Of a stretch of 64,000 nucleotides of DNA, positions 12,079-24,348 are shown one piece after another. Both the position numbers and the translations under genes were made by a program. The notes below the pieces were generated by a model that worked only from the letters and a program-made list of their open reading frames with translations, searched no databases and was not told where the DNA came from. Origin of the DNA: Lolium rigidum (Eukaryota > Streptophyta > Magnoliopsida > Poales > Poaceae); contig NC_061514.1 in NCBI RefSeq assembly GCF_022539505.1, positions 37,601,769-37,665,768 on the forward strand, written 5' to 3'. Position 1 is the stretch's first letter, and every line of letters starts with the position of its first letter.

Positions 12079-13142
12079 ACATACGGTCAGCAAGCAGTCA
12101 CAGGTTGCACAATATGCACATCAATCACAAGATTGTTTGAAGGTAGCATGCATCACAAGTATAGTTTGAAGAACATTATAGTTTGAAAGAACATACATTA
12201 AACAATATCCGTATTGTTATACTTTCTCTCACACAAGACCGTGGAAATCTCCATCAGCTTTCATCACTTATTCTGCCAAAAACTCTAAAAGGTCCGCGCA
12301 AATTATTTTTACTTTATTTATCGCCAGTTCGGCGGTTCTAGTTCCTGTTAGGAAAATTAAATCATGATAAAAAAAACCAGTACAACAAAGAAGAACATTT
12401 CAATAAAAGAAAAGGATAATATTTGCATACCATAGATGTGCATTTAGGTTCAACCATTCTGGCTATCATCATGCCCATATGTTGGGCAACATAGTAGCCG
12501 CATATGTGCGTCCCTACAGGCTGTTGGTGGCACTGAAACAGAGCATATATACGTAGAAATTCGCATATTAACCAGATAATACATGCATGCATATATGTGT
12601 ATAAGTGTTGGTGTGTGAACTAATCGGATGAACCAGGTTATGGGTTGATTTTTGTAGTTCTTCGGTGCATTTTCTTCTTTCGAGCGAAATACTAAAAGCA
12701 TATGGATGAAGAAAAAAGTATATCATTTCAAAACCAGGCTCGGTCAAAATCAATTATGCAAATGAAAGTATCAAATCACATGTCAATAAGCTTCCTCGCA
12801 TCCACAAAATCTATAGTCTTACTAATATAAGAATCATGATAATAGACATTTCCATCCAGTACTGAGATATTGATAAGAATCCAGTGAAAACTAAAAGTTA
12901 AACCAATTATTAGTTGGGTGAATGTGATAAAATTCGTAAACGTGAATGTGGTATATATGCTAGCTTACTTTATATATATATATATTCAAATTCAAACTGT
13001 ATATAGAGATAGCTGCTAGTACCATGCATAGATTGACGCGTTGATTGTTAAATACTCACAATAATATGATTCTCAATAAACTCATGTCGAAGACATCCAG
13101 GTTAAGCAGATTAAACAAGTCTTGCCAACCCACAAATAACTA
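12079..13142. other. Non-coding stretch between two CACTA-type remains
   Basis: No gene seen. Contains a short TA run (12970-12985) and AT-rich sequence. May be the 3' flank of the minus-strand gene at 13143-15060. Confidence 0.5.
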
Positions 13143-13727
13143 TTAAGGCTCACTACTATAGTGAAATTTTTCAGGGAAGGACCTAGCCACGAATCCCGCT
13201 TGTTGCTCTCTCTCCGGCTTCTTGAAATTATCCATGTAGTGCTTCTCCAACGATAGAACAGCAATGCCAAACTCCTCAATAACATCAATAATATCATTTT
13301 CTATAAGTGGACCCCCCGGGCTTGTACGTCGGGTGTATCGGGGCAAACGGCAAAATACCGCCTGCAGCTAAGAAATGGTGCAGCTCATGCTCGGAACAAG
13401 TAGCGGGACTGATCGTCAGCTGCGGCTTCTTTTCCCCCTTTTTTTACATTCTTCTTGACGTTAGTTCTTCCCTTGACCGTTGTGGTAGCTTTGATTTTCA
13501 CAGCAGGTGGAGGAGTATTGTTCTCATGGCTGTGCGGCCACAGTACACATACTCCTATCTTTTATAGCAGATACAAGAACTTGTGAAATCTTTGCTATCT
13601 TCGGTGTGGTGGGCGCTTGTGCGGTGAGCAACGTTGTCCTTGTTGGAGTTGGCTTGTCAACACAGACTGTGGTCTTGGTGGGCACATTGGTGAGGGATTT
13701 AGCCATGGCCCCGGTAGTACATGCAAG

Positions 13728-14086
13728 GTTGGAAAAAACGCTAGGCGTAAGCGAGACGGTTGGCATTCGGCTAGTGCCTAGGCGGTGCTTAAGCGCCCTA
13801 GACGTAGCCTAGGTGGGAATAGTTTATGCCATCAAGTGCGTATACAGGTTAGTATATGTGAATACGCAGTAATCTAGAGCATGTAAATGCGTAAATTTCT
13901 AAAAACACTATCTTTAGAATAATGCTCATCTAGCTCGTTAGTGAAGTATGGCATAAAAAATTTAGTGGGGACGACAATTTCTTGGTTGCACTGCATAGAC
14001 TTCTGCTTATGCCATATGCGAGGCGTTTACCCATCGCCTAGTGCTTAAGCGTACTTAAGAGTTTCCTAGGCGTCGTCTTGTCCAAC
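13728..14086. mobile_element. MITE-like insertion with CCTAGGCG-type inverted ends
   Basis: The left end GTTGGAAAAAACGCTAGGCG and right end CCTAGGCGTCGTCTTGTCCAAC are imperfect inverted repeats, and an inner pair (GGTGCTTAAGCGCC; CGCCTAGTGCTTAAGCG) repeats the pattern. The 359-bp insert interrupts the repeat-rich reading frame of the surrounding gene. No clear target duplication. Superfamily unsure (hAT-like is possible). Confidence 0.5.
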
Positions 14087-14325
14087 ACTGAGTATATATA
14101 GGTAGCTTTTACAGTATGCACTTCTGAAATCTCTGCTATCTTTGGGGCGGAAGGGGGGAGGGCGGCTTGTGCGGAGAGCAACATCGTTGACGTTGTTGGA
14201 TTTGACATGTCAACAGGGCCTATGGTCTTGGTGGCCACACTGGTGAGGTTTGTCTCTTCAATACATTTAGCCTTGGACACAATAGTAATGATAGATTTCT
14301 CAGCGGATAGTGGAGGCACCAGTGA

Positions 14326-14520
14326 AGTCTCTACTATCTTCGGGGCAGGGGGCTTATGTGGTCGTTGGAGTTGGCATGTCAACAGGGCCGATGGTCTTGG
14401 TGGCCAAACTAGTGAGGTTTGTCTCTTCAGTACATTTATCCTTGGACACAGTAGTACTGATAGATTTCACAGCAGATGGAGGCACTAGTGAAGTCTCTAC
14501 TATCTTCGGGGCAGGGATTG
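14326..14520 (-). repeat. Imperfect ~166-bp direct repeats inside the CACTA-like gene
   Basis: AGTCTCTACTATCTTCGGGG recurs at 14326 and 14492, with related copies near 14129 (AATCTCTGCTATCTTTGGGG) and 13579. The repeats encode the Pro/Ser/Thr-rich segments of the minus-strand protein. Confidence 0.6.
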
Positions 14521-15109
14521 TGCAGAGTGCAACGTCATTCGACGCATGTCAACATGGACTCTGGTATTGGTGACCGCACTGGTAGGGGTTATTTCTGAGG
14601 ACTGGCTCGTCTTATTTGTTGGAGTTTGCACATCAACCAAGTCTCCGGTCTTGGCAGCCCCACTCGTAGGGAGGTTACCCATCTCTTTGGTTTCAAGATG
14701 GTGATCAGCTTGAAAATCCGGTGCTTCATTGATCTTGGGAGTGAGTGTTGTTGGTGGGAGGTGTGTGGACTCCGGCTTTGGATTGTAAAGAAGGATATCT
14801 TTCTTGGGCCACTAGATGAAGCTCCCGGCCGCATGAACCAAAGTTGTTATTTCATCATGGGGTGGGACCGGCAGAGGGTTGTCATGGAACCCCTCGATGA
14901 CATCATCAACACTAACCCTATCAAAATCGGCGCCTATAGTACAACCGTGTGGCGTATACCCTTGGATACTAGGATGCACTCTCCCCACGCAGCCGGCTCG
15001 GGAACATCCGAGCCGACTTTCCTCACTAGTAGCTGGCAGATGGTGGCTACCTACATCAAAAGTTTATATAGATCAACTAGAAGATGCCATATGAAAATGC
15101 ATAATTTCT

Positions 15110-16208
15110 TTGATGTACATGATCAATGGGTTCAATTACCTCTACGTGTTAGGCTACATTGGATGCATGTTGGCACCACCCTTTATTGAGCCCCGCATGC
15201 CACGTGTTGCCGACGAGGTAACCATGGAACTTCCCATGACATGTTGTTGTTGATTTAGCTTCGTCATAATTTGTACTTCCCACACGGCTCCTTCGGCATT
15301 TGTATCCTCGATGACCGAAGGTATTATTAGTATGGTGATGTTCTCGAGCACTGCACATGAGGCCTGGGAGACCCTCAGTGGAGCCTTTGCTTCCACCTAT
15401 ATTGCTTGATCTTCAGGGATTAGAAAGGAGATGGCTGAACTCAAGAAGGAGAACAAAACAATTACAGTTTATTTGCACTAGATGAATGCACTCTTAGACT
15501 CGCTGACAAGTATTGGGATGAACCTCCGCGATGAAGAGTTCATCTCCTATATCCTTGCTGGCCTTGGCGATGAGTATGGTGCGTTGTTTGAGGTGGTCAC
15601 AGCTCGCACTACCCCCATGCCGATCTGCGACCTCTTTTCTCAACTACAGTCGACTGAGGCTCGCAAGCTCTCGCAACGCAAGACCAATTTTGGTAACATG
15701 CACTACCCGGCGGCCCATGCTATTGTTCATGATGGTTCTTCGATTGCAGCTTTTGGGGCCGCCCGCGATGGACCACGACCATTGTCGTCTTTCTCCTCAC
15801 CTTCGGCCAAAACAGTGCCCCAGTCCTCTACGTTCGGGTCCAAGTCCAACAGCGGGCAGTGGAGTGTGGTTTTTCAGTTGTGCGGGGTTCCCCGTCACAC
15901 GACCTCCAGATGCTACAAGTGCTTCAATCGGGACTTCCTGGGCCTCGGATATGATGGGAGCAACACCGAGCGTCAAATGGCTATGGCAATGACGACTTCT
16001 CAAGCTTCTCATGGCGCCCCTCAGCAGTCTATCGACACGGCATGGTATGCGTACTCCAGCGCTACGCACCACATCACCCATGAGCTGGACAAAGTCACTT
16101 CACGTGAGCCCTACCACGGCACCGATCAGGTTTACACCGCCAATGGAGTAGGTATGTACATTCATAATATTGGTCATGCTATTTTGCCTACTCCATCCTC
16201 TAGATCTC
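15110..16208 (+). pseudogene. Copia gag-protease pseudogene
   Basis: From about 15270 the plus frame reads as a Ty1/Copia gag: AHEAWETLSGAFAS, then in-frame stops (for example just before 15482). A longer open stretch follows with DEEFISYILAGLGDEYGALF and ARTTPMPICDLFSQLQSTEA. A nucleocapsid-like segment (CGVPRHTTSRCYKCFNRDF) has lost the normal CCHC spacing. Next is an altered aspartic protease site: SSATHH where DSGATHH is usual, so the catalytic Asp is missing. The reading stops at 16208, where another LTR is inserted. The rest of pol is not found in the window. Confidence 0.8.
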
Positions 16209-17585
16209 TGATGACCCACAAGTATAGGGGATCGCAACAGTCTTTGAGGGAAGTAAAACCCAAATTTATTGATTCGACACAAGGGGAGCCAAAGAATATT
16301 TATAAGTTTTAACAGATTAGTTGTCAATTCAGCTGCACCTGAAAATAAACTTGCTCGCAACAGTTTATCAGCAGTAACAGTTTTATAGCAGTAGAAGTAG
16401 TGAAGTAACAACATTAATGAAATAAAAACAGCAGTAGCGATGATTGTAGTAGGCATCATGATTAAAATACTTTAGGCACAAGGATGAATGAAAGAGCGCT
16501 GCATGGATAAGATAGTTCATCTAATAAGCAAGACATGGGCATTTGCAGGTAACAATGATAAAACCATCCTGGTATAAAGTAACCATAGGTGTGTTCCTAT
16601 TTAGTCGTACGTGCTCACAAGGAGAAACTTGCACGACATCTTTTGTCCTACCAACCCGTTTGCAGCGGGGCCTCAAGGGAATCTACTGGTAATTAAGGTA
16701 CTCCTTTTAATAGAGTACCGGAGCAAAGCATTAACACTCCGCTGACACACGTGATCCTCACATCATATCCATCCCCTCCGGTTATCACAATTGTTGTCGC
16801 TTTGAGGCCTCGGGTTTTGGACAACGATATGTGTATACAACTTGCAGGTATGATAAAAAACAATAATTATCCTCATGAATCAATAACATGTTCAGATCTG
16901 AGATCATGGAACTCGGGCCCAAAGTGACAAGCATTAAGCATAACAAGTTGCAACAATGTCATAAATACTAACAACGAATACTAGGCACTATGCCCCTAAC
17001 AATCTTATAGCTATTACATGAATGATCTCATCTAATCCCTACCATCCCCTACAACCTACAGCGGGGCAATTACTCACACATGGATGGGGAAATCATGGAT
17101 GGTTGATGGAGAGGCATCGGTGATGGCGATGGTGATGATCTACTCCAATTCCCCGTCCCGGCAGGATGCCAACACGGAGTTTCTGGTGGCGGTGGAGCAG
17201 CAAAACTCTTTCCAGAAAAACGTCGAACCCCTGTTTTTAGGGTCAGAGGCTTAATATAGTCCGGAGGAGAGGTCGAGGGGGTGGCTTATGCGGGCAGACC
17301 ACCCCTAGGTGAGGCCAAGCCTAGCCCGCGCCTAGGTCAGGTGTGGGCCCCTCGTGGCCCTTCTCCGTCTCGTCTTTTGGCTCTGTGAGTCTTCGGGTAA
17401 AATAGAAACTTTGCGATATTTTCTGAGAATTTTCCTGAAAGTTTGATTTCTGCACAAAAACGAGACACCAGAGCAATTCTGCTGAGAACTGTATTAGTCC
17501 GTGTTAGTTGTATTCAAAACACACAAATTTGCGGGCAAACAACAACAAAAGTGTTCGAGAAACTAGATACGTTTTGGACGTATCA
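16209..17585 (-). repeat. LTR of element 3 (1377 bp)
   Basis: TG...CA ends. It carries a decayed form of the GC palindrome near 17300-17350 (two CCTAGG arms). A fragment of the same LTR family recurs at 42512-42742. Confidence 0.8.
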
Positions 17586-17626
17586 ACTGCCGCCAAGCTT
17601 AGCTTATTGTTTGTCCTCAAGCAATT
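17586..17626 (-). promoter_or_regulatory. Polypurine-tract region and stem-loop of element 3
   Basis: In sense, AAGCTTGGCGGCAGT abuts the LTR, and upstream is a stem-loop at 17606-17625: ATTGCTTG, loop AGGA, CAAACAAT (one G-U pair). Same layout as element 1 with a different stem sequence. Confidence 0.6.
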
Positions 17627-19715
17627 CTGTGACAACTGAGTGCGATAAAGAAACTTTCACAAACACATTTGCTTCATATGATGTATATATTCTCACTATA
17701 TGATCAAGTACTTAGGCAATTTATAATAAGAAGTATGCAACTAAAGCTACTCAATAGTCATGCAAGCTATAAAAGATACCAACACAATAATAATAAACAT
17801 GAAACATAAGTATCTGCAGGATTGCAATGCTTATAACATGATATGATAAAGTGGTATCTCACTTTCCCTTATTTGTGTAGCAAAACATAAATTCCAAGGC
17901 ACCTCTGAAGTTCAAGAGAAGACTAGAAGTAAGAATATCAAAAGATACAAGCATCACAGTTATACCTTAATTAATCGTATTGCAGGACAAGCATGTTACA
18001 CTAAGAATGACAGCTATGCTTTCGAGAAGGTGCTCAAAGAAAAATATGGTGACTCAACATCAAAAAGTAAAAGAAAGGCCCTGTGTGGAGGGAAGCAAGA
18101 TTACTCATGTGTCATAGCTTTTTATTTGAATAAACAGAGGTGTTGAAAATGTATTTTGAGAGGTATGTATGTCTATGTCAACAACTATTATTAAATGTTC
18201 ATCATCCTTTCATATAATGACTTCAAGAGTGGCTCCCATGTAGTTCTACTATTGAACACCATTATAGGATCTCTCCAGTACATAGTGTGCGGAGCTTTAT
18301 TTGTTTATTTAAGGTGTGTTGGGCACCCAGTTGCCTTGCTATTTTTTAAATATTAAGGTCTTAGCACATTATTCATGTTAGTCAAGGTGTGAGGTCATAA
18401 AAAGACAATAAACCATTCAATATTTCCTCATGAGCTAAAACAGGAACACAAAACGGGTAATAGTTTGAAGGTTTTAAAGGTAGCACACAAGTAATTCACT
18501 TTGGAGTGGCGGTGAAATACCACATATAGGTAGGTATGGTGGACACAATTGGAAAATTTTGGTTTTTAGGAGTTTGATGCACGAGTAGAGCTCATACTCA
18601 GTACAGGTGAAGGCTAGCAATAGACTGTGAAGCGGCAATCAAGAAAGCAGTAACTGTCATAATTGCGACAGAATAAAATTAATAGAAGCATAAAAGTAAT
18701 ACAAGAACTTTGAAGAAAAATAAACCATCAGGGCTAAATTGACTTTTGTTTATTCATATACATGCGTGAGCATGTGCCAAGTCGATTCAAATGAAACATT
18801 CAGAGGAGGATACCACAATGTCATACAGTTTTATGAACAGAGCAATGCAAGTAAATATCTATATGACATGTTACCTACTATTAGTAAATTGGAACTAATC
18901 ATAAGAGAGCAAGAACTACTAAGTATCATTAAATAACATACCCCTTACACGAACAAACTAATCATGTCCACATAAGTGAGTATATGTACAAAAACAAAGA
19001 CAAATAGAGTTCATACCAGCCTCTCACCACATCTTGAATTGTCGTAAATCGTCATTATTGCCCTTCACTTGTGTGGCTTGAATAATATGAAATGATAACC
19101 AAACTCCAATGAAGTCACAGAAGACCGTTGAACTCTTCAGCAAACTTTACAAAACCAATGAAGAACAACAAATATTTTGGGTTTTCAATTTTGAATCAAC
19201 ACACAAAGTAAAATCTTTTTTGAATTTTCGAATAGCAAACCATAACTAGAAAATGAAACAAACTAAAACTTAGAAACTAAAGAAGCAAATGAAGAGAAAA
19301 AACAGAAATATTTTTGGTATTTTTTTTATTTTGGAAAGTAGAAACAAAACAAGAACAACAAAAGAAAGAAAACTAACATAGATATACAAATGCAAATAGT
19401 GGTAGAAATCTGCCAACATAAAACAACAAGTAAAGATTGATTTTTTCGAAAATGCTCTGTTGATCCAATCGAAAAGTGATAAGCTAATTAAAGTTAGATA
19501 ACAACCTGGGTCATATGCTAAAAAAAATTGGCAGATCAATACGACATTCTGGATGGGAATACGATTTTTTTGTGATAGCATAGAATCTGTTTTGGAACAG
19601 CAACTTCCCCAATTCTTACCTCCTTCCTATTAGAGGCTATCATCGGTATAAAAATGAAATAAAAGGGATAAGGAGAGGTTCTTACAGTGGTAACAACTTA
19701 CAATATTTGAAAGAG

Positions 19716-20159
19716 CAAAGTCTAAACCCCGTGTTTTGTGTGTTTGATGACAACACTTGAGTAATCTCACCGTGTGCCTTGAGTATCATTGTTAGATTGG
19801 CAAGTACACGGTGACCTCGCTGGACACGTCAAGATCGGAGGACTGAAGCGTAGTTTATAGGCTTTTTGGTTTTGTGTGTGTTTTGCGAGGTGACATGGCT
19901 GGAGAGAAAAAGGGGAGAAAACCTGTTTTTGCCAGACCGGTACTACCGGTACTAGTAGCGGTAGTACTGCTACCCCTACTAGTACCGCCCACGGTACCGC
20001 TCTGAAGTTCTGTGTTGTATTTGACCCACAGTACGAGTTACGGTACCTCTGCGGTACCTAGAGCGGTAGTACCGCTTGCGAGCGGTAGTACCGCTCATGG
20101 TACCGCCCAGGTACCGTAACTAGTTACGGCAGTACCGCTTCAGTACCGCTGTGGTACCG
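19716..20159 (+). other. Non-coding 5' part of a Copia element (probably the one at 28306)
   Basis: Unrelated to the Gypsy sequences on either side. Begins near CTAAACCCCGTGTTTTGTG. From 19937 it is dense in GGTAGTACCG / AGTACCGCT motifs, a low-complexity palindromic stretch I associate with grass Copia elements. Orientation and linkage to the pol fragment at 28306 are inferred from position. Confidence 0.4.
19937..20159. repeat. GGTACC/AGTACCGCT-rich low-complexity repeat
   Basis: More than a dozen GTACCG or CGGTAC motifs, many in back-to-back inverted pairs (GCGGTAGTACCGC). Interrupted at 20160 by an LTR. Confidence 0.75.
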
Positions 20160-21758
20160 TGATGGCGTGTAACTCACACGTTCGTTGGGAACCCCAAGAG
20201 GAAGGTATGATGCGCACAGCAGCAAGTTTTCCTTCAGAAAGAAACCAAGGTTTATCGAACCAGGAGGAGCCAAGAAGCACGTTGAAGGTTGATGGCGGCG
20301 GGATGTAGTGCGGCGCAACACCGGAGATTCCGGCGCCAACGTGGAACCTGCACAACACAACCAAAGTACTTTGCCCCAACGAAACGAGTGAGGTTGTCAA
20401 TCTCACCGGCTTGCTTGTAACAAAGGATTAACCGTATTGTGTGGAAGATGATTGTTTGCAAGAAAACAAGTAAAACAAGTATTGCAGCAGATTTGTATTT
20501 CGAGTATAAAAGAATGGACCGGGGTCCACAGTTCACTAGAGGTGTCTCTCCCATAAGATAAAAGCATGTTGGGTGAACAAATTACAGTCGGGCAATTGAC
20601 AAATAGAGAGGGCATAACAATGCACATACATGTCATGATAAATATAGTGAGATTTAATTGGGCATTACGACAAAGTACATAGACCGCCATCCAGCTGCAT
20701 CTATGCCTAAAAAGTCCACCTTCGGGTTATCATCCGAACCCCTTCCAGTATTAAGTTGCAAAGCAACGGACAATTGCATTAAGTATGGTGCGTAATGTAA
20801 TCAACAACTACATCCTTAGACATAGCATCAATGTTTTATCCCTAGTGGCAACAACACATCCACAACCTTAGAACTTTCCGTCACTATCCCGGATATCAAT
20901 GGAGGCATGAACCCACTATCGAGCATAAATACTCCCTCTTGGAGTTAAGAGCAAAAACTTGGCCAGAGCCTCTACTAATAACGGAGAGCATGCAAGATCA
21001 TAAACAACACATAGGTAATAACTTGATAATTAACATAACATAGTATTCTCTATCCATCGGATCCCGACAAACACAACATATAGTATTACGGATAGATGAT
21101 CTTGATCATGTTAGGCAGCTCACAAGATCCAACAATGAAGCACAATGAGGAGAAGACAACCATCTAGCTACTGCTATGGACCCATAGTCCAGGGGTGAAC
21201 TACTCACTCATCACTCCGGAGGCGACCATGGCGGTGAAGAGTCCTCCGGGAGATGAATCCCCTCTCCGGCAGGGTGCCGGAGGAGATCTCTAGAATCCCC
21301 CGAGATGGGATTGGCGGCGGCGGCGTCTCTGGAAGGTTTTCCGTATCGTGGCCCTCGGTACTGGGGGTTTCGCGACGGAGGCTTTAAGTAGGCGGAAGGG
21401 CAACGCGGGGGGCCACAAGAGGGCCCCACACCATTGGTCGGCGCGGCCAGGGCCTGGGCCGCGCCGCCCTAGTGTGGCGGCGCCTCGTGGCCCCACTTCG
21501 ACTCCTCTTCGGTCTTCTGGAAGTTTCGTGGCAAAATAGGACCCTGGGCGTTGATTTCGTCCAATTCCGAGAATATTTCGTTACTAGGATTTCTGAAACC
21601 AAAAACAGCAGACAAACGAATCGGCACTTCGGCATCTTGTTAATAGGTTAGTTCCAGAAAATGCACGAATATGACATAAAGTGTGCATAAAACATGTAGA
21701 TATCATCAATAATGTGGCATGGAACATAAGAAATTATCGATACGTCGGAGACGTATCA
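20160..21758 (-). repeat. 3' LTR of element 2
   Basis: Starts TGATGGCGTGTAACTCACAC and ends GACGTATCA on the plus strand. Contains the GC palindrome at 21423-21485 (arms GGTCGGCGCGGCC and GGGCCGCGCCGCC). Confidence 0.9.
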
Positions 21759-21794
21759 GCATCCCCAAGCTTAGTTCTGCTCGTCCCGAGCAGG
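21759..21794 (-). promoter_or_regulatory. Polypurine tract and stem-loop of element 2
   Basis: In sense: stem-loop CTGCTCG, loop GGA, CGAGCAG (21777-21793, extendable by a G-U pair), then AACTAAGCTTGGGGATGC directly before the LTR. Confidence 0.7.
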
Positions 21795-24348
21795 TAAAAC
21801 GATAACAAAGATAATTTCTGAAGTGACATGCCATCATAACCTTGATCATACTATTTGTAAACATATGTAATGAATGCAGCGATCAAAACAATGGTAATGA
21901 CATGAGTAAACAAGTGAATCATAAAGCAAAGACTTTTCATGAATAGTACTTCAAGACAAGCATCAATAAGTCTTGCATAAGAGTTAACTCATAAAGCAAT
22001 AAATCAAAGTAAAGGTATTGAAGCAACACAAAGGAAGATTAAGTTTCAGCGGTTGCTTTCAACTTGTAACATGTATATCTCATGGATAATTGTCAACATA
22101 GAGTAATATAACAAGTGCAATATGCAAGTATGTAGGAATCACTGCATAGTTCACACAAGTGTTTGCTTATTGAGGTGGAGAGAGATAGGTGAACTGACTC
22201 AACATAAAAGTAAAAAAGAATGGTCCTTCAAAGAGGAAAGCATCGATTGCTATATTTGTGCTAGAGCTTTTATTTTGAAAACATGAAACAATTTTGTCAA
22301 CGGTAGTAATAAAGCATATGAGTTATGTAAATTATATCTTACAAGTTGCAAGCCTCATGCATAGTATACTAATAGTGCCCGCACCTTGTCCTAATTAGCT
22401 TGGACTACCGGATCATCGCAATACACATGTTTTAACCAAGTGTCACAATGGGGTACCTCCATGCCGCCTGTACAAAGGTCTAAGGAGAAAGCTCGCATTT
22501 TAGATTTCTCGCTTTTGATTATTCTCAACTTAGACATCCATACCGGGACAACATGGACAACAGATAATGGACTCCTCTTTAATGCATAAGCATGTGGCAA
22601 CAATTATTATTCTCATATGAGATTGAGGATATATGTCCAAAACTGAAACTTCCACCATGATTCATGGCTTTAGTTAGCGGCCCAATGTTCTTCTCTAACA
22701 ATATGCATGCTCCAACCATTAAGGTGGTAGATCTCTCTTACTTCGGATAAGACGGACATGCATAGCAACTCACATGATATTCAACAAAGAATAGTTGATG
22801 GCGTCCCCAGAAACATGGTTATCGCACAACAAACAACTTAATAAGAGATAAAGTGCATAAGTACATATTCAATACCACAATAGTTTTTAAGCTATTTGTC
22901 CCATGAGCTATATATTGCAAAGGCGAATGATGGAAATTTAAAGGTAGCACTCAAGCAATTTACTTTGGAATGGCGGAGAAATACCATGTAGTAGGTAGGT
23001 ATGGTGGACACAAATGGCATAGTGGTTGGCTCAAGAATTTTGGATGCATGAGAAGTATTCCCTCTCGATACAAGGTTTAGGCTAGCAAGGTTGTTTGAAA
23101 CAAACACAAGGATGAACGGTGCAGCAAAACTCACATAAAAGACATATTGTAAACATTATAAGACTCTACACCGTCTTCCTTGTTGTTCAATCTCTTTACT
23201 AGAAATTATCTAGACCTTAGAGAGACCAATTATGCAAACCAAATTTTAGCAAGCTCTATGTATTTCTTCATTAATAGGTGCAAAGTATATGATGCAAGAG
23301 CTTAAACATGAGCACAACAATTGCCAAGTATCAAATTATCCAAGACATTTCATCAATTACTACATGTAGCATTTTTCAATTCCAACCATATAACAATTTA
23401 ACGAAGAAGAAACTTCGCCATGAATACTATGAGTAAAGCCTAAGGACATACTTGTCCATATGCTACAGCGGAGCGTGTCTCTCTCCCATACAGTGAATGC
23501 TAGGATCCATTTTATTCAAACAAAACAAAAAAACAAAAACAAACCGACGCTCCAAGCAAAGTACATAAGATGTGGCCGAATAAAAATATAGTTTCGGGGA
23601 GGAACCTGATAATGTTGTCGATGAAGAAGGGGATGCCTTGGGCATCCCCAAGCTTAGACGCTTGAGTCTTCTTAGAATATGCAGGGGTGAACCACCGGGG
23701 CATCCCCAAGCTTAGAGCTTTCACTCTCCTTGATCATATTGTATCATACTCCTCTCTTGATCCTTGAAAACTTCCTCCACACCAAACTCGAAACAACTCA
23801 TTAGAGGGTTAGTGGACAATAAAAATTAACATGTTCAGAGGTGACACAATCATTCTTAACACTTCTGGACATTGCATAAAGCTACTGGACATTAATGGAT
23901 CAAAGAAATTCATCCAACATAGCAAAAGAGGCAATGCGAAATAAAAGGCAGAATCTGTCAAAACAGAACAGTCTGTAAAGACGGATTTAATTGAGGCACC
24001 AGACTTGCTCAAATGAAAATGCCCAAATTGAATGAAAGTTGCCTACATATCTGAGGATCACTCACGTAAATTGTCTTAATTTTCTGAGTTACCTACAGAG
24101 AATTAGACCCAGATTCGTGACAGAAAAGAAATCTGTTTCTGCGCAGTAATCCAAATCTAGTATTTACTTTACTATCAAAGACTTTACTTGGCACAACAAA
24201 ACTCAAAACTAGGATAAGGAGAGGTTGCTACAGTAGTAAACAACTTCCAAGCCTCAAATATAAAACAAAAATACTGTAGTAAAAACATGGGTTGTCTCCC
24301 ATAAGCGCTTTTCTTTAACGCCTTTCAGCTAGGCGCAGAAAATGTAAA
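21795..24348 (-). other. Non-coding 3' part of element 2 interior
   Basis: No gene seen in 2.5 kb. Homologous to the 3' untranslated regions of elements 1 and 5. The minus-strand open frames here are short. Confidence 0.65.

Larger units (their letters stand above)
13143..15060 (-). pseudogene. Decayed CACTA-like transposon gene
   Basis: On the minus strand, 14880-14770 reads PLPVPPHDEITTLVHAAGSF, then FI, a stop, WPKKDILL. This resembles the PLP-x-P-x-DEITTLG...FIxWPK segment I associate with plant En/Spm-class proteins. Downstream, 14700-13500 is a Pro/Ser/Thr/Ala-rich region of imperfect repeats (APKI-E-S, VDMSNPTTS, LLSAQA) in several broken frames. It ends at 13346-13143 with IIDVIEEFGIAVLSLEKHYM and a stop. 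Multiple stops and frameshifts, plus a MITE at 13728-14086, mean it is dead. The assignment is from memory of the family and needs a profile search. Confidence 0.5.
16209..19715 (-). mobile_element. Truncated Gypsy element (element 3), one LTR plus interior
   Basis: The LTR 16209-17585 (TGATGACCC...GACGTATCA) is related to that of element 1 but clearly diverged. It is followed by ~2.1 kb of non-coding interior homologous to the 3' untranslated regions of the other Gypsy elements here. In sense this is the 3' end of a minus-strand element. The interior stops at about 19715, just after the conserved GGATAAGGAGAGGTT block, where unrelated Copia sequence starts; the coding part and second LTR are missing. 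Confidence 0.75.

Noticed and set aside
14626..15189. 187-codon plus-strand ORF
   Set aside because: Lies antisense to the CACTA-like segment with DEITTL and WPKKDILL motifs and runs into the Copia gag start; no recognisable motif of its own.
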